A DNA stretch of 64,000 nucleotides from CAWABB01 sp963780165 (GTDB taxonomy: Bacteria; Bacteroidota; Ignavibacteria; UBA10030; UBA6906), in contig CAWABB010000001.1 of NCBI GenBank assembly GCA_963780165.1, forward strand, positions 1,922,001-1,986,000, given 5' to 3'. This document shows, in pieces, positions 25,073 to 35,909 of this stretch (positions within the stretch are counted from its first letter, which is position 1; each line of letters starts with the position of its first letter). The translations under genes were made by a program, and so were the position numbers. Below the pieces are notes generated by a model that saw nothing but the letters and a program-made list of their open reading frames with translations, was not told where the DNA came from and did not search any database.

Positions 25073-27412
25073 ATGGCCGCACCTCTGCATCGCTCCACCC
25101 GTCCTCTGTTCTCCGGACTTTCCGCTCTTCTCGTCGCTCTCACCATTGCAGGATGTTCCCCAAAAGCCGGCGAAGCCGTTGTCGCTTCCGTCGGCGATCA
25201 GGACATCACGATCCCCGAGTACGAACGCATGTTCGTTAAAAGCAACGGTTCCCGCGAAGCCGGGGAGAAGGCGTCCCTGGAAGAGCGCGAGAAGTTTCTG
25301 GACCTGATGGTCAATTACCGCTTGAAACTCGCGGACGCGTATCGCGACGGTATGGACAAGCGCCCGGAGGTCCTGGGCGAGCTGCAGCAGTATAAGGGAA
25401 GCCTTGCGGAGTCGTTCCTGACAGACCGTGAGGTCGTGCAGCCCGGCATGAAGGACTTCTACGCCCGCCGCCGGGAGGAGATTCGCGCATCGCACATCCT
25501 GCTGGAACTGAGTCCGACGGCCAGCCCGGCGGATTCAGCGGAGGCGTATGCAAAGGCGTTCGAGGTGATTGCACAGGCCAAAGCCGGCACGGCCTTCAGC
25601 ACGCTGGCAACGCAGCTCTCCAAGGACCCCAGCGCAAGCAGGAACGGCGGCGACCTCTACTACTTCACCGCCGGGCAGATGGTACCGGCGTTTGAGAACG
25701 CCGCATATGCACTCAAGACGGGCGAGATTACTGCCGCGCCCGTGCGGACCCAGTTCGGATTGCATGTGATCAAAGTGACGGACCGTCGTCCGGCTCCGGG
25801 CGAGGTCCACTCCAGCCACATTATGATCCGGTTCACGAGCCAGAACCCGAGCCCCCAGGACACTGCGGCCGCCTACGCCAAGATTCGCGCCATCCGCGAC
25901 AGCCTTGTCGCCGGAGCGGATTTTGCAGCCCTCGCGACACGCAACTCTGAAGATCCCGGCTCCGCCCCCCGGGGCGGCGACCTGGGCTGGTTCACCCGCC
26001 GCCGCTGGATCCTTCCGTTCGACGAAGTCGCCATGGCGATGAAGCCAGGCGAGGTTTCCGACATCGTCCGAACGGTCTACGGCTATCATATCATCAAGTG
26101 CTTCGAAACCCGGCCGCCGAAAGACTTCGAGGAGTCCAAGCAGGAAGTGCGCCAGATGTACCAGCAGCAGCGCTTCCAGGATGACTTCAAGGTATATCTC
26201 GCGAAGCAAGAGGCCGTGGTGGGTTTCCGGCGGGATGATGCGGTGACGGCTCAGTTCCTCGCCAGCCTCGATTCGACGAAGAGCACACGCGACAGCGGCT
26301 GGACTTCCACGCTGAACCCCGCGCTGCGCGCATCCCCGATGTGCTGGCTCGGCACCGCGCCGATCAGCGTCGACAGCGTCATCGCCCTGATGAAGGGCCG
26401 GCCCGACATGGCCAACGTCCAGCTGCGGGCGGCTCCGATGAGCGCGACGTTGCAGAAGATCAACCAGCAGATTGTGTTCAGCGCAATCGCCGATCGGCTG
26501 CAGCGGGACAATCCCGAGTTCGCCTCGCTGATGAACGAATATCGCGACGGCATCCTCCTCTACCAGATCGAGCAGGAGAACGTATGGGCCCGAATCGCGC
26601 CCAGCGACTCGTTGCTCCGCGCGTACTATACGGCGAACGCTTCAACGTTTATGTTCCCCGACCGCGTTCGCTTCACCGAGGTCAAGGGCACCAATGAGGC
26701 CAACGCGCGCGCGATCCTCGCACAGCTTCGCTCCGGCAAGAGCACGGCCCAGATCGTCGCCGAAGATTCGGCGCGGATGGCGCTCCCCTCTCGCTACAGT
26801 GTTGCCTTCCGGCCGAAATCGTCCACGATGCCGCCGTCGGTCACCGACGCCCTGGCCGGGGTAAAGAAGCAGATGGTTGCCGACACGACCCTGCGCACCC
26901 GGATCACGATCAGGCCCGACACCTCCACCCGCAAAGAGAAGCAGCTCGCGCTGGCCAAAAAGCGGGTCGAAGGCATGAAGGGATACCTGCGGAAAGGCAC
27001 GGCGTTCCCCGACCCTCGTATCACGCTGATCACGATCCCGCGCAACGCCCCGGGCACAGGGGACAGCGTCGAGATCGAGGTCATCGGCCGCACGCCGGCA
27101 GTCCAGGGCAAGGTGGAAACGCTGCTGCTCGCCCCGCCGGCGGACGAGAGGGCACGGCACGCCGATTCGCTGTCGGTTGGAGCGTATTCCCCCGTATTCC
27201 TTCACAAATCCGCCTATACGATCGTCCGCCTCGAGGGACGAGAGCCGCAGCGGGTGAAGACGTACGAAGAGGCCGGCCCGGAAGTCTCGACGGCATTCCA
27301 GGATTACGAGTCGAAGCGACTCGAGTCCACATGGATCGAGGGGCTCCGCCGCGACTTCCCGGTCGTGGAGCACCCGGAGGTATTGAAGAGTGCGTTTGCA
27401 CCCGTTCAATGA
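25073..27412 (+). CDS. Large parvulin-type peptidyl-prolyl isomerase lipoprotein (PpiC/SurA-like)
   Basis: Probable periplasmic folding chaperone of 779 aa, anchored to a membrane by lipid. The lipobox TIAGC puts the lipidated Cys at residue 28. Two parvulin domains are visible: ASHILLEL to FGLHVIKV (about 138-235) and SSHIMIRF to YGYHIIKC (about 247-345). The N-terminal part resembles SurA_N, and the C-terminal half is a long helical region of unknown role. The ATG at 25073 is chosen over a TTG at 25058 because GGAG lies 9 nt upstream. It overlaps the next gene by 23 bp, so the three parvulin-like genes form one operon. Confidence 0.91.
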   Translation: MAAPLHRSTRPLFSGLSALLVALTIAGCSPKAGEAVVASVGDQDITIPEYERMFVKSNGSREAGEKASLEEREKFLDLMVNYRLKLADAYRDGMDKRPEVLGELQQYKGSLAESFLTDREVVQPGMKDFYARRREEIRASHILLELSPTASPADSAEAYAKAFEVIAQAKAGTAFSTLATQLSKDPSASRNGGDLYYFTAGQMVPAFENAAYALKTGEITAAPVRTQFGLHVIKVTDRRPAPGEVHSSHIMIRFTSQNPSPQDTAAAYAKIRAIRDSLVAGADFAALATRNSEDPGSAPRGGDLGWFTRRRWILPFDEVAMAMKPGEVSDIVRTVYGYHIIKCFETRPPKDFEESKQEVRQMYQQQRFQDDFKVYLAKQEAVVGFRRDDAVTAQFLASLDSTKSTRDSGWTSTLNPALRASPMCWLGTAPISVDSVIALMKGRPDMANVQLRAAPMSATLQKINQQIVFSAIADRLQRDNPEFASLMNEYRDGILLYQIEQENVWARIAPSDSLLRAYYTANASTFMFPDRVRFTEVKGTNEANARAILAQLRSGKSTAQIVAEDSARMALPSRYSVAFRPKSSTMPPSVTDALAGVKKQMVADTTLRTRITIRPDTSTRKEKQLALAKKRVEGMKGYLRKGTAFPDPRITLITIPRNAPGTGDSVEIEVIGRTPAVQGKVETLLLAPPADERARHADSLSVGAYSPVFLHKSAYTIVRLEGREPQRVKTYEEAGPEVSTAFQDYESKRLESTWIEGLRRDFPVVEHPEVLKSAFAPVQ

Positions 27413-28271
27413 TATCCGTCGCTTGCTGACATCGCTTGCGGTTCTCGGTGCGGGAGGGCTGGCCGCATGTTCGCCGGAGCAGCCTCCTCCGGGCTACGTC
27501 GCGCGGGTTGACCGCACCGAGTTGTCGGAGCAGGATCTTCGGCGGTCGCTTGACGACGCCGCCGCCGTCCCCCAGCGCAGGCGCGACTATATCAACGAAT
27601 GGATCCTGACTGAAATGCTGTACCAGGAAGCCGTGAAGAGGGGAAAGGCTGACACCGACGAGATCCGCCGCCAGATCGAACTCATCCGCAAACGAATGGC
27701 CATCGCGGCGCTCCTGGAAGACGCGGTCTACGCCGCCGTCGACACCACGGACATCTCCGATCAGGCAGTTGCGTCCTACCTGCAGCGATCCGGCGACGAG
27801 TTTCTGCTGCGCGAGGATGTCGTGAAGATCAGCCTCGCGGTGTTCTCCGCGCGCGAGGCCGCAAACCGCTTCCGCACGCTCCTGCTTGACGGGACATCGT
27901 GGGACAGCACGGTCAGCATTGCGCAATCCGACACAGCCGTCGCTCCTCTGCTGGACCATGTCGAGACGCAGCGGTACCACACGCGCGCGTCTCTGTATCC
28001 TGAAGATCTCTGGAAGCTGGCCGTCACGCTCCGGCCCGGCGAGGTCTCGTTCCCGGCCAAGATCACCGATGGATTCGCGCTCGTCCTCACGCACGGCCTG
28101 AAGCGCCAGGGCGAGGCGCCCGATTTTGACTACGTACGGGATGAGGTCCGAAGCCGGATGATGATCGATCTCCGCCGCCAGCAGTATGAGCAGTATGTCC
28201 AGAACCTTCGGGCCCGGTATGAAGTCGACGTCCGGGCCGACGTCACCGACACAACGCGGGGGGACCGATGA
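27390..28271 (+). CDS. Lipoprotein with degenerate PpiC/SurA-like fold
   Basis: A 293-aa lipoprotein (lipobox LAAC, Cys27). It has the N-terminal alpha-helical region of PpiC/SurA proteins (YINEWILTEMLYQEAVKRG) and the C-terminal helical DFDYVRDEVRSRMM. The middle, where the parvulin core should be, lacks the usual HILL and FGLH motifs and has only SLAVFSAREAANRF and ALVLTHG. It is either a much diverged parvulin or a SurA-like chaperone without isomerase activity. The start is a GTG inside the upstream gene; it overlaps the next gene by 4 bp. Confidence 0.82.
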   Translation: MRLHPFNDIRRLLTSLAVLGAGGLAACSPEQPPPGYVARVDRTELSEQDLRRSLDDAAAVPQRRRDYINEWILTEMLYQEAVKRGKADTDEIRRQIELIRKRMAIAALLEDAVYAAVDTTDISDQAVASYLQRSGDEFLLREDVVKISLAVFSAREAANRFRTLLLDGTSWDSTVSIAQSDTAVAPLLDHVETQRYHTRASLYPEDLWKLAVTLRPGEVSFPAKITDGFALVLTHGLKRQGEAPDFDYVRDEVRSRMMIDLRRQQYEQYVQNLRARYEVDVRADVTDTTRGDR

Positions 28272-29560
28272 TATCCCGCCCCGCATCCCGGTCGGTCCGG
28301 TCCCTTGCGCTTGCGCTCTGGTCGCTGCTCCTTCCCGCCGTGGGATCCGCACAGGAGCCTCTCGACAAGATCGCTGCGGTGGTCGACAATGAGGTCATCC
28401 TTCTGTCCGAGGTCGATGCGCAGGTGCAGTTCTTCGTCCTGAACAACCGCCTCGACCCCAACACACCCGGCCTTCGCGAGCAGGTCCTTGAATCCATGAT
28501 CACCGAAAAGCTGATCCTGGCGAAGGCGATCGAGGACAGCGTCACGATCACCGACGAGGAAGTACAGCAGCAGCTCGATGCGGTCATTCAGCAGCGTATC
28601 CAGCAGGTGGGATCGGAGTCTCGCCTCGAGGAACTGTACGGGATGCCACTCTCCCGTATCCGCCGCGAGTTCCGAGACGATATGCGGAAGCAGCTCCTCG
28701 CCCAGCGCCTGCGACAGCAGAAGTTTGGCGGCCTTCAGGTGGGCCGGTTTGAGGTCGAGGAGTTCTACCGCACGTACCGTGACAGCCTCCCGCGGGTTCC
28801 GGAAGAGGTTCAGCTGGCCCACATCTTCGTGGCGCCGCGTGTAAGCGACGCCGACAAGGGAGGCGCGCGCGAACTGCTGCTCCGGGTGCGCGACAGCATC
28901 CTTGCAGGCGCGGATTTCGCCGAGATGGCCCGGCGGTATTCGCAGGACCCATCGGCGGCGCAGGGTGGTGACCTCGGTCTCGTCCGGCGCGGGGTGTTCG
29001 TTCGCGAATTTGAAAGCGCAGTGTTCGCCCTCCAGGAGGGCCAGCTCTCCGACATTGTAGAAACCCAGTTCGGCTTGCACCTTATTCAGCTCCAGGAGCG
29101 GCGGGGCGACGCCGTGCGCGCCAGGCACATTCTGCTGCGCATCAGAACGTCCGGCTCCGAAGAGGACTCCGCGCGGGCGTTCCTCGGCCGCCTGCGGGCC
29201 CGGGCGCTTGCCGGTGAATCCTTTGCCGATCTGGCCCGCGAATATTCCGAGGACAAGGACACGAAGGCTCTGGGTGGCAACCTGGGTTCCTTCGAGCTCG
29301 ACCAGCTGGAGGGCGATCTCAAAACGGCCATCCAGCCCCTGCGCGAAGGCGAGATCACCGAACCCGTCGCCCTTGCGCGCGGATCGGTCTCCGGCTTCCA
29401 GATCGTCCTCGTCAAACGCCGCACCCCGGCTCACGCCATGACTCTCGAAGACGATTATCAGCGACTCGAGGTGCTCGCCCTTAACGCCAAACAGTTCCGC
29501 GAGTACCAGCAATGGGTCGATGACCTAAAATCAAAAATATACTGGCAGGCCCGGCTGTGA
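28268..29560 (+). CDS. surA: SurA-type periplasmic peptidyl-prolyl isomerase
   Basis: Outer-membrane-protein chaperone of 430 aa. A signal peptide ends near GSA|Q (residue 28). SurA_N follows (IAAVVDNEVILLSEVDAQV). Two parvulin domains come next: LAHIFVAP to FGLHLIQL (about 182-275) and RARHILLRI to GFQIVLV (about 285-385), with the usual QGGDLG and LGGNLGSF turns. Order and length match SurA closely. It closes a three-gene operon of SurA-like proteins. Confidence 0.92.
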   Translation: MISRPASRSVRSLALALWSLLLPAVGSAQEPLDKIAAVVDNEVILLSEVDAQVQFFVLNNRLDPNTPGLREQVLESMITEKLILAKAIEDSVTITDEEVQQQLDAVIQQRIQQVGSESRLEELYGMPLSRIRREFRDDMRKQLLAQRLRQQKFGGLQVGRFEVEEFYRTYRDSLPRVPEEVQLAHIFVAPRVSDADKGGARELLLRVRDSILAGADFAEMARRYSQDPSAAQGGDLGLVRRGVFVREFESAVFALQEGQLSDIVETQFGLHLIQLQERRGDAVRARHILLRIRTSGSEEDSARAFLGRLRARALAGESFADLAREYSEDKDTKALGGNLGSFELDQLEGDLKTAIQPLREGEITEPVALARGSVSGFQIVLVKRRTPAHAMTLEDDYQRLEVLALNAKQFREYQQWVDDLKSKIYWQARL

Positions 29561-29576
29561 TCTGCAGGAAGGCGAT

Positions 29577-30572
<996 letters not shown>

Positions 30573-30601
30573 GGGCCCCGGCCAGACCATTTCCGCTCCC
30601 C

Positions 30602-32761
30602 ATGCCAAGCGTTGAGATCACGCTCGACGGCAGCAGCATCATTGTTCTGGTGGCGGCGTGTGCCGCCGTCGCGGCGGCAATCCTCTTCTATCGCTACACG
30701 CTCCCGGCAGTCTCCCCCGTGCTGCGCCTTCTCCTGAGCGTGCTGCGCGCGGCGGCCCTCGGATTCATCGTCTTCCTCCTCTTTGCTCCCGCACTCCGGC
30801 TTATCTCATCCGGCGAGCAACAGCCCCTCCTCGGCCTGCTTGTGGATGGCACCGAGAGCATGCAGCTCCGCGATGGCGCGGCGTCCCGGTTCCACATCGT
30901 CGACAGCCTCCTCCGCAGCCCCGCGGTGGCCGCGCTCACCTCCGCCTGCCGCGTGCAAATGTTCGCCATCGGGACGGGCCTCCAGCCGCTGCCCACACTC
31001 GATTCCATGTCGTACGATGCCCCCGTCACCGACCTCGCGGCTTCGATCGAAGACCTGGCCCAGCGCAACCGGCGGACGCCGTTCAATGCCATTCTCCTGC
31101 TCAGCGACGGCGCATACAATCGCGGTGAGCACCCCGTGCATGCCGCGGAGAAACTCGGGGTCCCGATCGTCACGGTGGGAATCGGCGATACCACTGAAGG
31201 GCGCGATGTGCTCGTGGCGCGCGTTGCAGCCAACTCGCTTGTCTATGAGGGTATCGAGTCACCGGTTGACGTCACGGTCCGCAGTAGCGGAGCGAATGGG
31301 GAGCGTGTCGAGGTCAGGCTTCTCACGGGAGGGCGGACGCTCGCATCTTCGCCCCTGATCCTCGCTCAGGGGACACGGGAATACACCACGCGGCTCACGT
31401 ACACCCCCGAGGGCACGGACGTGAGGAAGTACACCGTCAGCGTGTCAGGACTCCGGGACGAGCTCACCGCGGAGAACAACCGTCGGACCTTCTTCGCTCG
31501 CGTCTTGAAGAGCAAGCTCAGGGTCGTGATTCTTGCCGGAGAGCCGTCGCCCGACCTCACCGCCGTCCGGTTCACGCTGGCCGGCGTCGACCGCTTCGCT
31601 GTCGCCGCCTACGCTCAGCGTTCGGCAGGCGGATGGCACGGCCAGGCTCCACCCGCTGCCGTCCTGGATTCCGCGGATTGCGTGGTGCTGCTGGGCTTCC
31701 CCACCGCATCCACGCAGCAGGCGTTTCTCCGGCTCCTGACGGAGTCCCTCGATTCGCGGCGAACGCCGATCCTGTTTGTCGGCGGGCGCACCATGGATCA
31801 GGCGAGCATGCGGTCCCTCGGCGAGCTGCTCCCGTTCACGGCTGCGATGCCCTCCCAGACGGAACAACTGATTGCCGTCGAGCCTGTCGCATCCGAGCGC
31901 TCCAACCAGCTTCTGGCGCTCTCGCGGTCGGAAGGCGTCGACGCGTGGAAACGCCTCCCTCCTGTGTATGCGACACTGACGGTCTTCACGCCGCGTCCGG
32001 GCTCGACAACCCTCGCGGAATCGCAGACCCAGGGCGGACTCTCGGGTGGTCCTCTCATTCTCACGCGCTCTGTCGGCGGTCGGAAGACCATGGCTGTTCT
32101 CGCGCACGGCATCTGGCGCTGGCGGCTGATGGCACAGGGACGACCGGAGACTGCAACGCTCCTGGCCGACTTCCTGACAGCCTCCGTCGAGTGGCTGACG
32201 ACACGGGAGGATACGCGTCCCTTCCGGGTCTCACCGGCCCGGCCCGTGTTCGCTCAGGGAGAACCGGTGGAGTTCATTGCGGAACTGTACGATGCAAACA
32301 ACCGGCCAGTCCAGAACGCCGAGGTCGATGTGACTGTTCGCGCCGGAGACACACGCGTGGGCGTCGCCATGCAGGCGATCGGCAACGGAAGGTATGAAGG
32401 GACTGTCGACGGACTCCCCGAAGGAGACTACACGTTCGAAGCTCGCGCGAGCGAGGGTCAGGCCGGGCTCGGCACCGATGCGGGGAAGTTTGCGGTGGGA
32501 GGCATGAATGTCGAGTTCCAGGACACGCGGATGAACCGCGCGGTGCTGGAGGAAATGGCCAGTGCGACGGGCGGTGCTTTCTTCACGGTGGGGGGGATTG
32601 AAGGCGCGGTCGCGGCAGTGCGCGCGCTACCGACGTTCGTTCCGAGCACGATCCAGGACGACCGGCGGTTCGACCTGTGGACGCTGCCAGCCCTCCTCGG
32701 CGCGCTCATTGCGCTGCTTTCGATCGAGTGGTATCTCAGGAAGAGAAGCGGAATGCTCTGA
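30602..32761 (+). CDS. Membrane-anchored VWA-domain protein linked to MoxR
   Basis: A 719-aa protein with two N-terminal membrane segments (about 12-32 and 42-64) and one near the C-terminus (LPALLGALIALLSIEW, about 695). A VWA-like region starts at about 80 with LLVDGTESM, a D-x-T-x-S form of the metal site whose usual form is D-x-S-x-S, and continues with ILLLSDGAYNRG. The remainder looks like repeated beta-sandwich domains (VDVTVRSSGANGERVE, VDVTVRAGDTR) and a middle part with GATase1-like VVILAGEPSPDLTAVRFTL. Such proteins occur in MoxR-DUF58-VWA clusters; no DUF58 gene is present here. Function is unassigned. Confidence 0.85.
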   Translation: MPSVEITLDGSSIIVLVAACAAVAAAILFYRYTLPAVSPVLRLLLSVLRAAALGFIVFLLFAPALRLISSGEQQPLLGLLVDGTESMQLRDGAASRFHIVDSLLRSPAVAALTSACRVQMFAIGTGLQPLPTLDSMSYDAPVTDLAASIEDLAQRNRRTPFNAILLLSDGAYNRGEHPVHAAEKLGVPIVTVGIGDTTEGRDVLVARVAANSLVYEGIESPVDVTVRSSGANGERVEVRLLTGGRTLASSPLILAQGTREYTTRLTYTPEGTDVRKYTVSVSGLRDELTAENNRRTFFARVLKSKLRVVILAGEPSPDLTAVRFTLAGVDRFAVAAYAQRSAGGWHGQAPPAAVLDSADCVVLLGFPTASTQQAFLRLLTESLDSRRTPILFVGGRTMDQASMRSLGELLPFTAAMPSQTEQLIAVEPVASERSNQLLALSRSEGVDAWKRLPPVYATLTVFTPRPGSTTLAESQTQGGLSGGPLILTRSVGGRKTMAVLAHGIWRWRLMAQGRPETATLLADFLTASVEWLTTREDTRPFRVSPARPVFAQGEPVEFIAELYDANNRPVQNAEVDVTVRAGDTRVGVAMQAIGNGRYEGTVDGLPEGDYTFEARASEGQAGLGTDAGKFAVGGMNVEFQDTRMNRAVLEEMASATGGAFFTVGGIEGAVAAVRALPTFVPSTIQDDRRFDLWTLPALLGALIALLSIEWYLRKRSGML

Positions 32762-32790
32762 CGCGGGGCGTGTTCCGCAGTGCGACGAAC

Positions 32791-33270
32791 CTACAATTGC
32801 CTGGTCATTTCAAGCATCGTGTTCTCGAAGCCCCTGCCCTGAAACAGACGACGCCCGGCATCGTTCAGGGGCGAGACGCTCAGCATCACGCTTCGCGCGC
32901 CGCGGTGCTTCAGTGACTCCACCCCCGCATCGAGAAGCGCCCCCCCTATCCCCATCCCCCGTCCGCGCTCGTGCACAAAGATGTCGTGGATCCACCCCGC
33001 TTCGCCCCGCAACTCGACGAAGCTCGGAGGCTCGATGCGGCCGTACAGATATCCGGCGATCTCACCGTCGACGCTTGCGACGAGCACGACGGCCTCCGGC
33101 TCCGCAATCTCCGTGGACAGGAATCTGAAGTAGCCCTCTTCGACGGGACCCGGAAGAACAAACCGCCGCGGGTCGTAGCCCCGGTGCTGATCCACGAGCT
33201 TCGCGGCAAGCCGGGACACCACCCGCAGGTCCTCGTCCCGTGCGGGCCGTACGACCACCCGGGGGTTCAA
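32791..33270 (-). CDS. GNAT family N-acetyltransferase
   Basis: A 159-aa acetyltransferase of the GNAT superfamily; the substrate is unknown. It has the acetyl-CoA loop GRGMGIGGAL (about residue 103), preceded by GWIHDIFVHERG, and a C-terminal LSVSPLNDAGRRLFQGRGFENT, as in standard GNAT proteins. I place the start at the TTG at 33270, 1 nt past the gyrA stop, because AAAGAGGCGG lies just upstream; a later GTG is possible. It would then be co-transcribed with gyrA. Confidence 0.85.
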   Translation of the reverse strand: MNPRVVVRPARDEDLRVVSRLAAKLVDQHRGYDPRRFVLPGPVEEGYFRFLSTEIAEPEAVVLVASVDGEIAGYLYGRIEPPSFVELRGEAGWIHDIFVHERGRGMGIGGALLDAGVESLKHRGARSVMLSVSPLNDAGRRLFQGRGFENTMLEMTRQL

Positions 33271-33271
33271 C

Positions 33272-35908
33272 TTACCGCCTCTTTCCCTTGCGCTTGTCGG
33301 CTGATTTTCTGGCCGGCCGCGCGGCCTGTTTTTCCTGGTTCCCAGGCTTCTGTGTGGTCGTGGCATCAGGCTTTGCGGGTTTGGCCTGTGGTGTTGGTGC
33401 CTCAGCCGGCGGCTTGGGACCCGATGCCTTCGGCGCCGGCACGCTTTCGGCCCGTGCAGCCTGGGCCTCCACCACCTCCTCTTCCTCCGAAGGCACAGCC
33501 GACACATCGGACACCAGATCCTTCGCTTCAAGGCGGATGAGCCTAACGCCCTGCGTGTTGCGGCCCGCCACGCGAATCTCGGACGCATGCTGACGAATGA
33601 TCTTCCCGCCGTTGGTCACGATAACAACGTCGTCTGTCTCCATGACCTCCGTAATGGCAATCATGGGACCGGTCTTGCCGGTAGTCTTGACGGTGATAAT
33701 CCCCTTGCCGCCACGGTGGCTCACGCGATACTCGCCCGTCTGGCTCCGCTTGCCGTAGCCCAGCTCCGTGGCAATCAGGATGCCCGTATCGGTCCGGCGC
33801 AGGCCGATCGAACCGACGACACGGTCGTGTTTTCCGAGTGTGATCGCGCGAACCCCTGAGGCGGCGCGTCCCATTGGACGGACTTCGTTCTCATGGAACC
33901 GGATCGCCATCCCGCTGCGCGTTCCGATCACGATGTCCTGCTTGCCATCGGTGAGGCGCACGTCGATCAACCGGTCTCCCTTGCTAAGCCCGACCGCCGC
34001 AATACCGCCCCGCCGCGGATTCCCGAACTCGGTGAGCGGCGTTTTCTTGATCGCGCCGCTTTCCGTAACCATCACCACGAACAGCGGATCGGTGAAGTTC
34101 TTCACGCTTACGTACGATGCGATCGATTCCTCCGCCTGCTTCGCAATCAGGTTGACGATCGACTTGCCCCGCGAGGCGCGGCCTGCTTCCGGAATCTCGT
34201 GCACCTTCAGCCAGTAACACCGGCCGGTGGTGGTGAACAGCATCAGGTATTCGTGCGTCCCGGCGACCAGGAGCAGCTCGATAAAGTCGTCTTCCCTGGT
34301 TGTCGCTCCCGTGCTCCCGCGCCCCCCCCGGATCTGGCGCCGGTATCCGCTGACAGGAAATCGCTTCACGAACCCGCCGTGGCTTACAGTTACGACCACT
34401 TGCTCTTCGGCGATCATGTCCTCGATGCTGAATTCCTCGGCCGTGTACACGATTTCCGTACGTCGCTCGTCCCCGTACTCCTGTTTCAGATCCAGCAGCT
34501 CCTTCTTGATGATCTCCAGCTGCAGCTGCTTGCTCTTCAGGATCGACTTCAGCCGCTCGATGAGCTTGATCGTCTCGCGATACTCGTCCTCGATCTTCTT
34601 TCGCTCGAGGCCGGTAAGGCGCTGGAGCCGCATATCCAGGATGGCTTTCGCCTGGATCTCGGACAACTTGAACTTCTTCATCAGCCCGGTTCGGGCCGTG
34701 TCGACGTCCCTGGAGGCCTTGATCAGCTTGATGATCGCGTCGATGTTGTCCAGCGCGATGATGTAGCCCTCAAGGATGTGCGCCCGCTTCTCCGCCTCGT
34801 CCAGCTCGAACTTCGAGCGGCGAACGACCACCTCGTTCCGGTGATCGATGAAGTGGCGCAGCATCTCCTTCAGCGTCAGGACCTTCGGCCGGCCATCCAC
34901 CAGCGCCAGCATGATCACGCCGAAGGTGGTCTGCATCGACGTGTGCTTGTACAGATTGTTGAGGATGACCTCGGCGTTCGCCTCCCGCTTCAGCTCAACG
35001 ACGATCCGCATCCCATCCCGGTCAGACTCGTCCCGGATGTCTGCGATGTCCTCCAGCTTCTTCTCGTTCACCAGGTCGGCGATCTTCTCGATCAGGTTGG
35101 CCTTGTTGACCTGGTATGGAATCTCCGACACGACGATGCTCTGCCGGTCGTTTTTCCCCGTTTCGATGGCCGCGCGGGCCCGCACGGTAATGCGGCCCCT
35201 GCCCTTAATGTAGGCGTCCTTGACCCCTTCGTAGCCGTAGATAATCCCCCCGGTCGGGAAATCGGGAGCTTTGATAAACTTCATCAGCTTTTCAACGGTC
35301 AGCGTCTCATCGTCGATCAGCGCGATCGTCCCGTCCACGACCTCGGTGAGGTTGTGTGGCGGAATGTTGGTCGCCATGCCCACCGCGATGCCGCTGGTGC
35401 CGTTGACGAGCAGGTTCGGAACCAGCGCGGGGAGCACGGAGGGCTCCTTCAGGGTCTCGTCGAAGTTGGGAACGAAGTCGACCGTGTTTTTCTGCAGGTC
35501 CTTCAGCATCTCCTCGGCGATGCGCGCCAGCCGTGCCTCCGTGTACCTCATGGCCGCAGGCGAATCGCCGTCCACCGACCCGAAGTTCCCCTGGCCGTCG
35601 ACCAACGGATACCGCATCGAAAAGTCCTGCGCCATGCGCACCATTGTGTCGTACACAGCGCTGTCACCGTGCGGATGATACTTGCCGAGTACCTCGCCCA
35701 CGATGCGCGCGGATTTCTTGTACGCCCGGTTCGACGCAAGGCCGAGGTCCTGCATGCCGAACAACACCCGGCGGTGAACCGGCTTCAAACCGTCCCGGAC
35801 ATCGGGCAGCGCCCGGGCAACGATGACCGACATCGAATAGTCGATGTACGACCCCTTCATCTCATCTTCGATGTCAACCGGGATGATTTTTTCGTTTGTC
35901 GTAGCCAT
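33272..35908 (-). CDS. gyrA: DNA gyrase subunit A
   Basis: Subunit that cuts and rejoins DNA. The 878-aa protein has the winged-helix region with S83 and D87 in HPHGDSAVYD, numbered as in Escherichia coli and both in the quinolone-sensitive form. The catalytic Tyr122 is in AMRYTEARL. The C-terminal beta-pinwheel includes a GyrA-box-like HRGGKG, and a basic Ala/Pro/Lys-rich tail ends in KSADKRKGKRR. It starts 1 bp after the gyrB stop, in a gyrB-gyrA-GNAT order. Confidence 0.98.
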   Translation of the reverse strand: MATTNEKIIPVDIEDEMKGSYIDYSMSVIVARALPDVRDGLKPVHRRVLFGMQDLGLASNRAYKKSARIVGEVLGKYHPHGDSAVYDTMVRMAQDFSMRYPLVDGQGNFGSVDGDSPAAMRYTEARLARIAEEMLKDLQKNTVDFVPNFDETLKEPSVLPALVPNLLVNGTSGIAVGMATNIPPHNLTEVVDGTIALIDDETLTVEKLMKFIKAPDFPTGGIIYGYEGVKDAYIKGRGRITVRARAAIETGKNDRQSIVVSEIPYQVNKANLIEKIADLVNEKKLEDIADIRDESDRDGMRIVVELKREANAEVILNNLYKHTSMQTTFGVIMLALVDGRPKVLTLKEMLRHFIDHRNEVVVRRSKFELDEAEKRAHILEGYIIALDNIDAIIKLIKASRDVDTARTGLMKKFKLSEIQAKAILDMRLQRLTGLERKKIEDEYRETIKLIERLKSILKSKQLQLEIIKKELLDLKQEYGDERRTEIVYTAEEFSIEDMIAEEQVVVTVSHGGFVKRFPVSGYRRQIRGGRGSTGATTREDDFIELLLVAGTHEYLMLFTTTGRCYWLKVHEIPEAGRASRGKSIVNLIAKQAEESIASYVSVKNFTDPLFVVMVTESGAIKKTPLTEFGNPRRGGIAAVGLSKGDRLIDVRLTDGKQDIVIGTRSGMAIRFHENEVRPMGRAASGVRAITLGKHDRVVGSIGLRRTDTGILIATELGYGKRSQTGEYRVSHRGGKGIITVKTTGKTGPMIAITEVMETDDVVIVTNGGKIIRQHASEIRVAGRNTQGVRLIRLEAKDLVSDVSAVPSEEEEVVEAQAARAESVPAPKASGPKPPAEAPTPQAKPAKPDATTTQKPGNQEKQAARPARKSADKRKGKRR

Positions 35909-35909
35909 A

